Positions 47,464 through 59,194 of a DNA stretch of 64,000 bases are shown here, one piece after another (the stretch's first letter is position 1; each line of letters starts with the position of its first letter). Location: contig NW_026944388.1 of the NCBI RefSeq assembly GCF_033439725.1, forward strand, positions 3,224,001-3,288,000, in the 5' to 3' direction. Both the position numbers and the translations under genes were made by a program. Source of the stretch: Neurospora tetraspora. Taxonomy: Eukaryota; Ascomycota; Sordariomycetes; Sordariales; Sordariaceae. The notes below the pieces were generated by a model that saw only the letters and a list, made by a program, of their open reading frames with translations, was not told the DNA's origin and ran no database searches.

Positions 47464-47774
47464 AACCCCGCCTTGATGGCCCGTCGTGTCGCGCGCCTAG
47501 GTACCACCACCAGTCAGACAAGCCAGTCAGGTTAGCTAGCGGCAATGGCGGGATGGGATGGTCGGGCGCTCTGGTCTCTGTCTCTCCCTCTCTCTCTTGG
47601 GGTGGTTGGTGGTTCATGATGCCTGCATGATAGGAGGAAACGAAGAAAGACTATTGCGAAACTTGTCTATGTGATATCACCGACGTGTTCTAACTCTTCC
47701 TCGTTGCTCTTAGTTAAACCAAGCCAATAACCGCTAAAACACGTACCCGATACCAAACCCCTGCGTCTATCAAA

Positions 47775-48848
47775 ATGTCCGAGACCGAGAACAAGCCGAT
47801 CGAGGAGGTCCAGCCTGAGGCCCCTGCCGCCGCTGAGGTACGTTCGCCCTCCTGCCTGCAAACATACTATTTCGATTCGAGACGGCGACTAGAAGCTGTT
47901 GGGAGGGTGGCGAAGGGATCGCGTGGTCCATTATCTCGGGCAATAGCTTGATGGGATGGTTGAGCGAACCAGGAGACATCGAGTTTCCTCGCCGAACAGA
48001 TGGGACCGCGATCCCGCGCGACCATTCCGTTCTCTTTCCTTGCTGGGCTATTCGGAATCAACAGAAGACTAACATGCGCTCGTCGCTTATTATAGACCAA
48101 GACCGAGGAGAAGCCCGCTGCTTTCTCCAGCTCGTCCGTCTTCTCCATGTTCGGCGGTGGTGCCAAGAAGGAGAAGAAGGAGGATGAGGAGCGCGGCGAC
48201 AACTCTGGCAGCGCCAAGGCCCAGCGTGATGCTGCTGCCGCTGCCGCTGCCGAGAAGGGCGAGGAGGATGAGGCCCCCGAGTCTGAGGACGTTCACTTCG
48301 AGCCCGTCATCCACCTTACCGAGAAGGTCGAGACCAAGACCAACGAAGAGTCCGAGGAGCAGGTCTTCAAGATGCGCGCCAAGCTCTTCAAGTTCGTCAA
48401 GGAGTCCAGCGAGTGGAAGGAGCGCGGTACCGGTGACGTCCGTCTCCTCAAGCACCACGAGAACGGCAAGACCCGTCTCGTCATGCGCCGCGACAAGACC
48501 CTCAAGGTCTGCGCCAACCACTACAGTAAGAAACACCCTACTTCTATGAACATGGTCTCGAATGAAGCTTGCTAACATACGATCCTACTAGTCGTTCCTG
48601 AGATGAAGCTCTCCCCCAACGTTGGCTCCGACCGCAGCTGGGTGTGGAACGCCGCTGCCGATGTTTCCGAGGGCGAGCCCGAGGCCGTCACCCTCGCCAT
48701 CCGCTTCGCTAACTCCGATAACGCCAACGCTTTTAAGGATGCCTTCATCAAGGCCCAGAAGGAGAACGAGGCTCTCTTCAAGGCTGCCGAGGAGGCCGCT
48801 GAGAAGGAGGAGGCTGAGGAGGATGCCGAGGAGGAGAAGGATGAGTAG
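47775..48848 (+). CDS. Ran-binding protein 1 (Yrb1/RanBP1)
   Basis: Cytoplasmic Ran-GTP-binding protein that helps RanGAP release Ran-GTP from karyopherins at the end of nuclear export. Exons 47775-47837, 48096-48525 and 48592-48848 total 750 nt, 249 residues. An acidic, Ala-rich N-terminus with an [20 protein letters not shown] segment precedes the Ran-binding domain at about residues 86-215, with [52 protein letters not shown] and [14 protein letters not shown] in the order seen in the family. The end is a Glu-rich tail matching the acidic C-terminus typical of RanBP1. The second intron splits the codon after the tyrosine of ANHY and restores IVPEMKL. GC-rich third positions are stronger here than in most genes of the window, which is consistent with high expression. 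Confidence 0.97.
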
Positions 48849-49882
48849 ATTGTGGTCTAGTTTTGCATGAATTTTAAGTTGCTTACCGGAAAGTTTTCCA
48901 CCCACCCCGTTTATTTCTCCGTTTTGTTGGGTGTTAGACGGAACGATGCCATTATTACCCCCATGGGTTGGGCGATGGAATGAATGAAGGACCGCTACAG
49001 AAGTTATGACGATGATGATTCCCAGGCTAGGGAGCCGATACATGGGCAGCGTGTGCGAGAAAAAGGGGTTGAAATATCCAACATGAAAGCACTATTTGAG
49101 GTATGCGTTTGACGAGACTTCCATACGCTGGTAACATACCAAGGCAGCACTTTTGCGACTCTGACTGGCAAGAGGAAGGAGGATGGGGACTGCTACAAGG
49201 GATCTAGATAACCTTCAGCTTAACCACCAGTTTTTAGATAGAACAACACATTATCCTTCTCAATCGTACACTGCCTGTGGGAGTTTGGGTGAGAACCTCG
49301 TACTTACAACCTCGCCATACCGTACCTGCTGACGGCTGAGCACGATGACCTACTAAAAGATGAGACGAATTTGATGGACTGCCTAACTGACGCAACTGTG
49401 CCTGTCTTGAAAGCAATGTGAACAACGGAGTCTCGTTTGCCAAGTCGTCCGTGACGCGGTCTGCCGATGTTCGCCTATAAAGTCTGATCGCTTTGCGGTT
49501 TCAAATTACTTCTTGACTTCCTCGCAACGAGTTTGTCACGACCCCCTCGTTCGCCAGTGGTCTCTCACCTCTCGTCTCCCGACGACACAAATTCATTTCT
49601 TGAAGCGGTTTACTTCAAAAACTTAGTATCTACTTCAGCATCACCGTCGTTTTTGACAACTTCTTTCCACGGCTTCTGCTTTGCGGATTTATCAGTTCAC
49701 GATCACCGCGATATCTCAACGAGAGTGGTGATATCTTGGTTCACCTAGGTGAGCTCACCTTGCTAACATCCACGGTGAGGGGTCGGGGTATTTTGGCAGG
49801 GAAGCTGACTGCTGACCGTGACTTGCATCATAGCGCACCAGCCACAGCACTCATAGCGGTACTGCACTGAGTGATAGCGACC
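48849..49882. other. 1-kb intergenic region after RanBP1
   Basis: Contains the RanBP1 3' end. No gene or clear repeat seen. Confidence 0.5.
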
Positions 49883-50323
49883 ATGGTCGACTTCAGCCAC
49901 GGTTACGGTTTTGACTATGGCGGCGCCGCGACGCCTCCGTTCGCGAATGATGAAGGTATGTCCCAACTTCAGAGAGTATGAGTTCATGCACCGTGACCCA
50001 AGTTCCCAACCACCACGGCATCCAAGTCGCATCAGCACCACCACTCAGCAACATTTCCCACCAGTGCCTTGTTTGAACACTCCTCGAGCATTTTTCACCC
50101 CACGGTCATCAAAGAGGAGAAACACTCTTGAACTTACCTACCCCTCTTCACAATCGCGATCGCATTCCCATCCCACTTTGTCTATCCCATTCTGTACGCT
50201 ATATACATAGGAGCTATCCCCATCATTATCCCTGGTTCCCAACCGCCACGGCCCGCCGCGGTACCTTTACCCCTCCGTAACGAACGAAACCTTATCCTCT
50301 ACCGCTACAAAGCCCAACTGTAG
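49883..50323 (+). CDS. possible small spliced gene, 61 residues
   Basis: Tentative. An ATG in CCATGG context opens MVDFSHGYGFDYGGAATPPF and reaches a GTATGT donor at 49956. Joining 49955 to 50211, after ACATAG, continues in frame as IPIIIPGSQPPRPAAVPLPL and YRYKAQL before a TAG at 50321-50323. Exons 49883-49955 and 50211-50323 total 186 nt. The two halves have similar, non-random composition (Gly/Tyr then Pro-rich) and the acceptor is directly in frame, but the 255-nt intron has only a weak branch site. It could instead be the upstream part of a longer transcript that includes the YEATS gene 310 bases downstream, or a chance frame. Function unknown. Confidence 0.35.
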
Positions 50324-50632
50324 CAGCGCGACGGAATCTGCGACACACCAACACATACACCGTCATACATCTTCAAATCCTGCTCTTCCTTTAGAGCCCC
50401 GAACGCCACTGTTTAACTACTGCCCGTACTTGAGACACTGAACGAACGCCAATTGTCAAAGAGTGTTGTTCGATAAGTGAAGAGAGTACACAAAGCTAAC
50501 CGCGGGAATTCATTCAATTCTTGGGAAGCAGAGGGTCTTGAGGATCGGTCCGACGTTCCTAGCAGTGCTAGCAAGAGTACTCGAACCAAGGCTACCAGAA
50601 GGAATCCGAAGCGGGTTCCAGGCGCAAACAAG
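50324..50632. other. gap before taf14
   Basis: 309 bases. A frame in phase with the taf14 start is open through part of this stretch (from about 50477) but has no YEATS-like content, so it is treated as leader. Confidence 0.4.
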
Positions 50633-51714
50633 ATGATCGTCGAGGTTAGTTTCCGGATACCCAGTCCAGTTTGGTTTGGTGGCTTGCGCAAAGAGGGTGG
50701 TTTCTGTGCCGGCATACGGAATCGATGCTGAAGCAAGGGAAAGAAAGGCCCGTAGGAGGAGGTTGCGCGATAGCGATCATTGGGGAAATAGATCCGATGG
50801 CTAACGTGGGTTATCTGTCTACAGCGCAAGATCAAGGTTGTCACAGAACAACACAACATCAACAAGCCCGCGGCACAGGAGGGCTATCCTATGAAGGAGT
50901 GGACAGTCGAGCTCTACATTCTCGACCAAGATGGCAAGGAGAGACCTGCCAGGTGCTTCACCAAGGTGACCTACAACCTCCACCCTTCGTTCGCGAACCC
51001 CATTCAGAGTAAGTAGACATCGGGCAGCCGCCAAACATCTCATCATGTTCTATCGCAAGAGCCAAACGTCGGCTAACACGCTGCGAATCCAGCTTTCAAC
51101 GACCCCCCTTTCAAATGCACCAACGAGGGCTGGGGTGAGTTCGAGATGATCATCGACATGTACACCACCGAGAAGGGCGGCAAAATCTCGATCGCGCACG
51201 ACCTGAATTTCCAGCAATCAGAGTACGAGAACATCCACACCGTCACCTTCCGCAACCCATCCCAGGCGCTCCAGCAGCTTCTCAGAGAGACGGGCCCCTT
51301 GCCCTCGGACGAGGAGCGCAAGCAGAAGAAGGCGGTCGACGGCGGTTCCAAGAAGAAGAGGCCCTACGACATCGAGCGCATGGCGGATGGTTTGACGAAG
51401 CTGGGCGAGGATGACCTCCTTCAGGTTATTCAGATGATCCACGACCACAAGGATGATAATACGTACATCCAGAACAACCTCGATGGTAAGTTTTCCCGGT
51501 AGCGAGTGTGGCATAGGTTTCTGGAGGAAATATGACCTGGTGCTGATTGAACATGTCTATAGCCGGCGAGTTCTCGGTGGATCTCTACACTCTTCCTGAC
51601 AACCTCATGAAGATGCTCTGGGAGTTCTTGGTAAGTTGTCCCCCCTCATACCAAATCCTTTTGGTGATCTGTCGCTGACACCCATCACAGATCAAAGCCA
51701 ACGTTGTCTCATAG
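50633..51714 (+). CDS. taf14: YEATS-domain protein Taf14 (TFIID/TFIIF/chromatin-remodeller subunit)
   Basis: Shared subunit of TFIID, TFIIF, Mediator-linked and SWI/SNF/INO80 complexes in yeast; its YEATS domain reads acylated histone lysines. Exons 50633-50644, 50825-51008, 51093-51485, 51563-51630 and 51691-51714 total 681 nt, 226 residues (yeast Taf14: 244). YEATS features: RKIKVVTEQH, EWTVELYILDQDGKERPA, KVTYNLHPSF, TFNDPPFKCTNEGWGEFEM and ISIAHDLNF. The C-terminal ~75 residues (YDIERMADGLTKLGEDDLLQ through the final LWEFLIKANVVS) are an ET-type domain as in Taf14. It resembles Taf14 rather than Yaf9 in this last domain and in the DPPFK/GWGEF pattern. The first exon is only 12 bases (ATGATCGTCGAG) by this model. 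A longer N-terminus fed by upstream sequence is the alternative. Confidence 0.9.
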
Positions 51715-54700
51715 TACGACTTGCTTGATCGAAGGAATCTACAGTAGTCGATCGTCAATCGATCTACGCAGAGTCGTCAGGGACGGGAATTTCTTTCTTA
51801 CTAGATCACAGTGCGCACCATACCATACCCAGTACACCACCACCCCCTTATTCACCATTATTGATCCCTTGACATCCCCGTCAACACCAACCACACATCC
51901 ATCCTGCCATTAGAGCCTTGGGCTTTCGGCTCCTGCATTATCATGGCGTTTATGGAGTTATGGTGGAAACCGCAAAAAGCAGAAATTGAGAAAGATCATA
52001 AAAGCTTCTCAAAGATAATTCGCGCTTGATTCGATGTTCCAGGCTCCTTCCTTTGTGTGAAGTTGACGGCCTGGGTGTGTTTTCGTTGATCCGTTTCCTT
52101 GTTGACAACGTGGTTGCTGCCTTGGCTGGTGGTGTCTGCTCGCGAAGACTGCTTTTCACTGGAAGGGAGTGGCATAGCTTATCAGTTGCGCTTTGGGCGG
52201 ACCTTGAACCTTATCATGGTTAAGACCGCCCCTCTGGGATCGTCATGGGGAACTTGAGAGATCCATAAGAAGGAAAATTAAGCAAGGAAAAGGTAGGAGG
52301 GAGATTGGAGATGTAATGAATTTCATGCACGGGATGTGGAAGGTGGGAAGAAAGATGATGTGTAGGCGAGCGGAGAGTTCAGAAAAGGATTCAGAGGTAC
52401 CATGGGAAGCAGAGATGGCTGGGTACTTTAGCTGAAGAGGACGAAAGGTGCTGCTGTTAATGGAGAACGGCGTGATATCCCGACCTGGGGTTTATTTTAT
52501 CTTTCCGTTCGGCGGCCGTTACCTAGTTCTCAGCTCATGGTCTCTGAAGGCTTTCTTGTCGTATGACGGTATTAGACAGGAAAGGAGAGCAGCATAGGGT
52601 TAGTTTTACAAAATTCAAGGTATGGATCAATCAGCAGCAACTGGTCTCATTGCTCAATCGTGACCGGAGATATCATCGGCGGGCGCTCATAAAGCAAGGT
52701 GCTGCGCAGATGGTAGGTAGGTAGGTACATAGGTATGTAAAATCGTGCACAGATAGTTGATGCTTTTAGAATGTGTAGGGTGCATATTCGTTGATATTGA
52801 CATTGACATTGACAGACAGATCTAGACTATATGTAGACTACAGTACTAGAACTGGTATAATGTTAAAAAAGAGAATGACAGTACAAGCACGACGGGAGGT
52901 GACAGGCACTGGACGACGGACGGACGGGGCAATGCCGGAGAGCGGGAGAGAGGAATACCTGTGATGACGGGACCAGCTTCTGGCATGGATAACCGGATGC
53001 TGAATGGATCAGCCTTATATTCAGGTACGGGTCTCAGCGTATTGATGTACTTGAGAAAGACGGGGAACAAACGGACGATGGAGAGGTTGGCCGTTGCAGA
53101 TGTTTGTGTGAACTACTAGACAGTTCGTGGGGAAGATTCGAGATCATCAGATCGTAATCTGATGTCTAGACTAGTGTAGAGGGACCTATTGATGTAAAGG
53201 TCTCTTCAACCGAGAAAAAAACCAATACCAAGGGAAGTGACATCGACCCAGATCGAAGATAGTATGCAAGCCCGCGAATACATATGGGGAAGGTGAGTTT
53301 GTTAGTTTTCTCCTACTACAGTCAAGTCTGTACATAACGATATTTGGTTATCTACTGAATCTGATCGTTATAACCAGACTATCGTTACTCCAAGTAGTGC
53401 CAAGGCCGCCAAGGCAGGTCTGGGGCAGGTACTCGGGCATAAAAAACTGGTGGTGAAGGTACCGCCAAGGGGTAAGTTGGTGACCTTTCCTAAGTCTACC
53501 ACCTATCGAGTATAACGATCACCATACTAAACTTGGCCAGATTTTGATCGTAATCTCAATGGCCAATATATCGTTATACTGCTGAAATCTCCATACAAAT
53601 GAAATGGTGGCGGCGGAATTAATCGTTATGTCCAGATTATCGTTATGCCTCGTATCGTTATGTGCAGACTTGACTGTAGTCGTTAGTTTTCTGCGGAAGC
53701 ACCACCTGATGAGATCGTAGATCGATCCCAGCCGAGCTTAGCGAAAGCCCACTCAGATGCGAGATGCGTGGAACGAAAGAATTTTCTTCTCCTGCTTCTA
53801 CCTCGCTTCTCTTAACTTCCTTTCCAAGCCACGATGTTACCTGATGATCAGTAAGAAACTGGGGAAAGTGGAGGTTAGGTTGCAGATGGCAAGATGGCCG
53901 ATGGATGCTGGCAGATGCGGCTCTTTTTTGGCGAGACAAGTGACAAAAGAGGAGGTTGGCTTGTGAGTTGCTTTTTTTGGAAGGCGGTTAACTGTGATCT
54001 CTTGTATGTATCTTGACGTTTGGGGGTTGGATCGAGATCCGTAGGTTCCGTTGGAGGTGACTACAGATTATGGGACTGCTGGCTAGGACTGTCACGTTGT
54101 CTTGGAGGTATTCCTTTCTGCGTATCAAGAAGCGTAGAAAAGGGATGGGACTGTCAAGTTCCAAGAAACAGCAGCATATAAAATCGTCCGCGTGACTGCT
54201 AGAAAGAGGAAGGAACGTGACGGTTGACAACCAAAGGGAATAAGTGAAACGGTGGCTTATGATTCGTCAGTTTGCTTTTGAGTTTTGACACAGCGATTGA
54301 AATCAGAATCATCCGCTGACTTGTTTCTGAGGCTCGCTGTACCGTTCCTGTGATGCTGTCTTGGTTGATGAAGGACCGAGTGAGGCTCCCGTGGCTTCCT
54401 TATCTGTGTTTCAGTGTCGCAATTGGCTCGCCATTGGTATGCAATTTGTTCGCTTTTGCCGAGTGTGTACCCGTTATCTTGAGGTCGGACTGGGAGGAGG
54501 ATGACGGGAAGAGGCGTCTGGCAGCCTTTTTTTCCAATGTCTTGCATCAATCGATTCAAGTCTTGCAGCCCAACCCCATTTCCAGATCAGATCTCATATT
54601 TGCTGCTGGTATCTTTCCTTGGCATCAGCCGTCATCTCTTTCTGGAAGGCGTTTCTGATGATGAACAGCTGGTCTTGATAAGATTGTTGAATGCCGAGAC

Positions 54701-55740
54701 AAAGTTTACCTTATGCCCGCCCAAAAGCCGACGATTTCCATTATCAACGGCAACGGGCGTTTCGGCGGTCAAGGGTCCATAGTCATCTTTTGAATTTTCT
54801 AAAGATTCCACAGAGGAGCCCGCTTTTGAGGTCCCCGGTTAGGTACACCATCAAAAAACCCATTTTACGAGGATCCTTGGAGAGGGGTTCGAGGGGTTCA
54901 TCGTGGAAGGTGTCAGTTCATCGACGAGGTATCGTGGGTGAGGAAGCGAGAAAGAGGACGTCGGTGCGGTGCAGTGTTGCATTGCTCTTCAGTGCTCCTG
55001 GACAGTGTCGGACAGTGTTGCACTGGCGGTGGACTTTTTTCTTTTCTCGGGGCTTCTTCCTCATTCTGATAGGCCTGTTCCCCAGAGACACCTTGCGAAC
55101 CTCTTTTCACTCTCTCGTTACCGAACTGCATCAACACAACGAAGGAACTCTTCGTTGCAGTTCATCAACATTGTGATTGATTGATTCCATCCCAGTTCGA
55201 CCACTCACACAGGGACCAGGCACAAGGGCACTCGCTGGGCTGCACTGCACTGACTCTGGCCACTGGACGGGATTGACGGGGACTCGGGGACTGTCCGCTT
55301 ACTCCACCCCGCAAAAAGAGAAGGAAGAACTCAAGGTCCACTCCCGCGTGCACTTTGGACGTTTTGCACGTCCATTTGGCGACCCCGACACGACGGCATT
55401 GGGATTCCAGCATCTGCAACAAAATCCAATCCAATCGGTTGGAGTTATTGGAGATCGATTGGAGACAGGGGGAGGGGCAAGAGCAAGATCCGCCCGCTTT
55501 CTTTTATTCTTGTTCCAGCTAATCAATCATTATCGCCGCCTGCCCATCTCGTCGCCGTTCGGCTCTTTTATCCTACCAAGACCTGTCCTGATAGCCGTCC
55601 TGACTCTCTTCAACCACCACAAACCGCTGCAAACCGACACCGAGGTCAGACCCAGGGGCCTACCTGGACCCGACCAGCCCGACACCCATCATCACCACCG
55701 ACGGCCTCGGGTCGCATTGACTCCATTGCCGCCCCTAACC
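51715..55740. other. 4-kb gene-free region holding a MITE
   Basis: No supportable gene. Holds TAGG repeats at about 52713-52727 and the MITE at 53319-53676. The final ~560 bases before the transcription-factor start are open in the same frame from an ATG at 55177, but read like leader sequence. Confidence 0.5.
53319..53676. mobile_element. 358-bp TA-flanked MITE (Tc1/mariner-pogo type)
   Basis: The ends are inverted copies starting CAGTCAAGTCTGTACATAAC at 53319 and, reverse-complemented, CAGTCAAGTCTGCACATAAC at 53676, about 25 bases with one transition difference. Each end is bordered by TA (53317-53318 and 53677-53678), the target duplication used by Tc1/mariner and pogo/Fot1 transposases. 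There is no open reading frame inside, so it is non-autonomous. The interior repeats the terminal TCGTTA/TAACGA motif about eight times. Confidence 0.88.
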
Positions 55741-58700
55741 ATGGCCCAGTACGCCGCCTCGGTCGCCCAACAAGCCGCTGCTGGCCATCACTCTCTTTCG
55801 CCGCTGTCGCCGTCCGCCTCCGGTTCCGCCTCGGTCGGAACTGCTCCGCCCTTGACTCCATCCGGCACCGCTCCGGCTGCCGCTACGGCTCAGAGTGGAG
55901 CCGGATCTGCTTCCGCCTCCCAACCTCAGGACGAGCCCCGGCCCCGGTCCCAGTCGCAATCCGGCGCCGGCCCTTCTGCCACTGGCGGTGGTGCTTCTTC
56001 TACTACAGGAACCCAACACAAGCGGGTTTATCAAGCATGTATCCCCTGTCGCCGTCGCAAGGTCCGGTGTGATCTGGGTTCCGTCGATAACCCCAGTGAT
56101 CCGCCATGTGTCCGCTGCCGGCGCGAGAGCAAGGAATGCTACTTCAGCGCGACCCGCCGGAAGCGCAAGGTGGACGATGACATGACCGACATCTTTGATG
56201 ATCCCGACCATGACGACTATATCCTTCGCAACGGCAGAAAGCAGCTGCGCAGTGGTGAAAGCCCGGTCATAGCTGCCACTATTGATCGCCGTCTCTACAG
56301 CGATGTCCCTCTCACTCCTGGGGGTAGCCGTGGCCGGGCACAACCGCTGAGGAGACCCGGAGATGGCGACCCCAAGAGCACCACGAGCACTGGAGGGGCT
56401 CGGAGTACCACCGGCGGCGAGTTTGGCGCCGGTGAGGCCAACACTCCGCTGGAGAACTTTGAGGCCAGAACAGTTATGCGCAGGGAAGTCTACGGTCCAC
56501 ACGACGCTCTAGACTTGTTGTACAAGGCGGCGACCGACAAGTTAGTTGATACCCGTGATGATCGGTCCCAGAGACTGCCATATGCTGATGTCGCGCGCTT
56601 GCGTAGCCCGATGCATAGGCAGGACGGAGAGTCTGCTGCCGTCGGGAGCTCTTCGCGGACCAATCTTCATGCTGGGCGCCCTGGTCTGGACTCCCGTCAC
56701 TCATCTCATCACAATGACCGTCCGGGTCACCACTCTCGCCACGCTTCAAGACAGGAAGCGCCCGCCGAGCCTATCGACCCGGAACTTACCAAGCGGGACA
56801 TATCACAGGAGCCGGGCTACAACGAGGCATTGAAGGCATGGGCGCGCTTTCGGTTCGTGCGGGCTGGGTGGTTTACTGCGCAGGAGGCGATTGATTACAT
56901 AGAATAGTAGGTTCCTGCCTTCTACGTGTCGTTCTTGTGCTAAACTAACGTGACTACCTAGTTACTATGCATATCTTTCACCACTCACGCCCATATCCCC
57001 TCCTACGTTCCGGAATCCGGCTTCGCACCTCACCTTGTTGACAGAGGAGCCGATTTTGACAGTGACGCTCCTCACTATTGCGTCCAGGTACCGCCGCATG
57101 CCGGGAACCGGAGGTCACTGCCGATCACACGCCATCCACGAACAACTATGGACATACCTCCGAGGCATGATTGAGCGTGTGGTCTGGGGTCAGGAGGCAT
57201 TTGGTGGTGGCTTTTGTGGCTCGGGCGCGGACGAATCGCAGAGTTCTAGCACGGCACCATGGAGGGGTCTTCGCCGCGGCAGTCTCAGGACATTCGGCAC
57301 GATCGAGTCCCTTATGATCCTGACGGAGTGGCATCCACGAGCCCTCCATTTCCCGCCAAGCGAGGCCATCGACGAGCTGCTTTTGCCCTCGTATGAGAAC
57401 AACTCAGCGGATGACGACAACAACCAAAAACCTTCAGCCGGGTTTGGCGGCAGGAGAATAGAGAGCTGGCTGGAGCCTGCCTGGCGAAGTGACCGTATGT
57501 GCTGGATGCTGCTGAGTACCGCTTTGGGCTTGGCGTACGAGCTCGGAGTCTTTGACGACATCGACGAACTGCTCGCAACCGGGTCTATAACTCGGCCGGA
57601 ATACGAGGATGAGTCGTATCGTCTCAGAGCCCATCGCATCAAGAGATTGCTCTTGATTTACCTGAGCCAGCTTGCCGGGCGACTCAACTGGACAAACATG
57701 GTCCCTGAGAACATGCGTAACGATCCGATCATGTCACGGAGGCGACCTCACACGGGAGGAGAAGGGACCACTCCGGGGACCAATCCTTCGTCCATGTCCA
57801 ATGGGTTTGTGTACATTCCCGACCTCGAGTTAGACGACCAGATTATCCTCTGCTGGGCAGGTGTCAGCAATGTGATGCATAGGGGCAACGAGAAACTCTT
57901 CCGGTCTCGCAACTACACCACCGATATCATCCAGAGCGGAAAGTACATACAACTGTTGAAGGAGTTCCAGCCTCTGTTGAGGAACTGGTGGAACGACTTC
58001 AACCGATTTGTTCTGCCACCATACATTCGGCACATTCTAACCATCGAGTATGAATACGTCCGAATCTACGTCAACTCGCTTGCTTTGCAAGCTGTCGTTG
58101 AGCGGTGTACCAACAACCCCAACGTTGGAGGCGGAGGCTCAGCCAACGGTGGAAGCGTCTCGGGACACTCTGCTCCGCAACTGTCACCGCAGACGCAAAA
58201 CTATCTCGGAAAGCTGCCGCTCAGTCAGCTTGGTGGGTTCGGGGCTGAAGACGAGGAGTACGTGAAAGAGGTTGTTAACGGCAGCCGAAACCTGCTTCGA
58301 ACCGTTGTCGAGGGTCTCTTGCCCAAGGGTTATTTGAAGCACGCTCCTGTGCGGACCTACTTCCGCATCATCAGTGGTGCCATGTTTCTGCTCAAGACGT
58401 TTGCACTCGGTGCGCCCAAATCAGATGTCGAGTTGAGCATCAGCCTGATGGACCAGACGGTAGATGCTCTGAGGCACTGCGTCGTTGACGATGTTCATTT
58501 GGGAATACGCTTCGCAGATATGCTCGAGACTTTGACGAGCCGTCTACGCAACCGCTTTATTCACGCCCCGCCGCCGCCCGTTGCCACTACAGATGGTCGG
58601 TCTCCCAATCCGAATCAGCACGCCGATACTACCAACGGCAACGGTCCCATGTCCCATGGGGCGCCAAATCTTTCCTCGGGGGACGTCTGGTCCAAGCTGT

Positions 58701-59194
58701 CTGCTAACAATCTCGGTGAGTTATCCTGGCCTTTTTCCTCAGTTGCTATCCAAAAACCGAAACTAATAAGCCACCAAACAGAACGCTCCAACCTCACAAA
58801 CAACAACATCTCCGCCACCCCTTGGGACGTCGCAGCCGGCGACTTCCCCTACCCCACCGGCTCAGCATCCATGTTCGGTCCCTCCACGCCCGCCGCCCCG
58901 TCCAACTTACCCGATAACAACGGCAACAGCAATGGCAACGGCGGCAGTGGCGGCGGTGGCGGTGGTGGTGGTGGTTTGACTGACAGCATGTTGGAGAACA
59001 CCGACTGGGCAAACCCCAGCAACGAGATGTGGTACCTCCCCACCGGCCCGGCCTTCTTCCAGAATATTGACAACACGAGCGTGTCCATGACGGCGGAGGG
59101 TGTAAATGTGGGCGGTATCGATCTGTTGGACTTTATGGCTATGGATCCGATGGATGGGGCTAGTTTTGTTCTTGATGGGGGGAGGTTTTCTTGA
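55741..59194 (+). CDS. Zn2Cys6 fungal transcription factor
   Basis: Nuclear DNA-binding regulator. Exons 55741-56906, 56962-58715 and 58782-59194 give 1110 residues. After a Ser/Ala/Gln-rich start, a canonical zinc cluster: Cys100-X2-Cys103-X6-Cys110-X12-Cys123-X2-Cys126-X6-Cys133, with the RRRK basic loop and a following basic linker (RRKRK). A long middle region beginning [20 protein letters not shown], formed exactly at the first intron, resembles the fungal-specific regulatory region, and the end is acidic/hydrophobic after an Asn/Gly run ([17 protein letters not shown]), a likely activation domain. The cluster plus the YLSPLTP segment is reminiscent of Aro80-type aromatic amino acid regulators, but I cannot be sure. 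The start at ACCATGGCC is preferred over an in-frame ATG at 55177. The second intron (66 nt) is in frame without a stop. Confidence 0.9.

Larger units (their letters stand above)
46203..47774. other. 1.6-kb intergenic region with microsatellites, RanBP1 promoter
   Basis: No gene supported. Holds TAGG repeats (46412-46424), five CCCTGA hexamers (46957-46986), a T run near 47200, (CTCG)n at about 47372-47388 and a long GA-rich purine tract at 47391-47463. The last ~500 bases are probably the RanBP1 promoter and leader. Confidence 0.5.

Noticed and set aside
46791-47630. 279-codon open frame (+) before RanBP1
   Set aside because: Built largely from microsatellites (CCCTGA, CTCG, GA runs); not protein-like.
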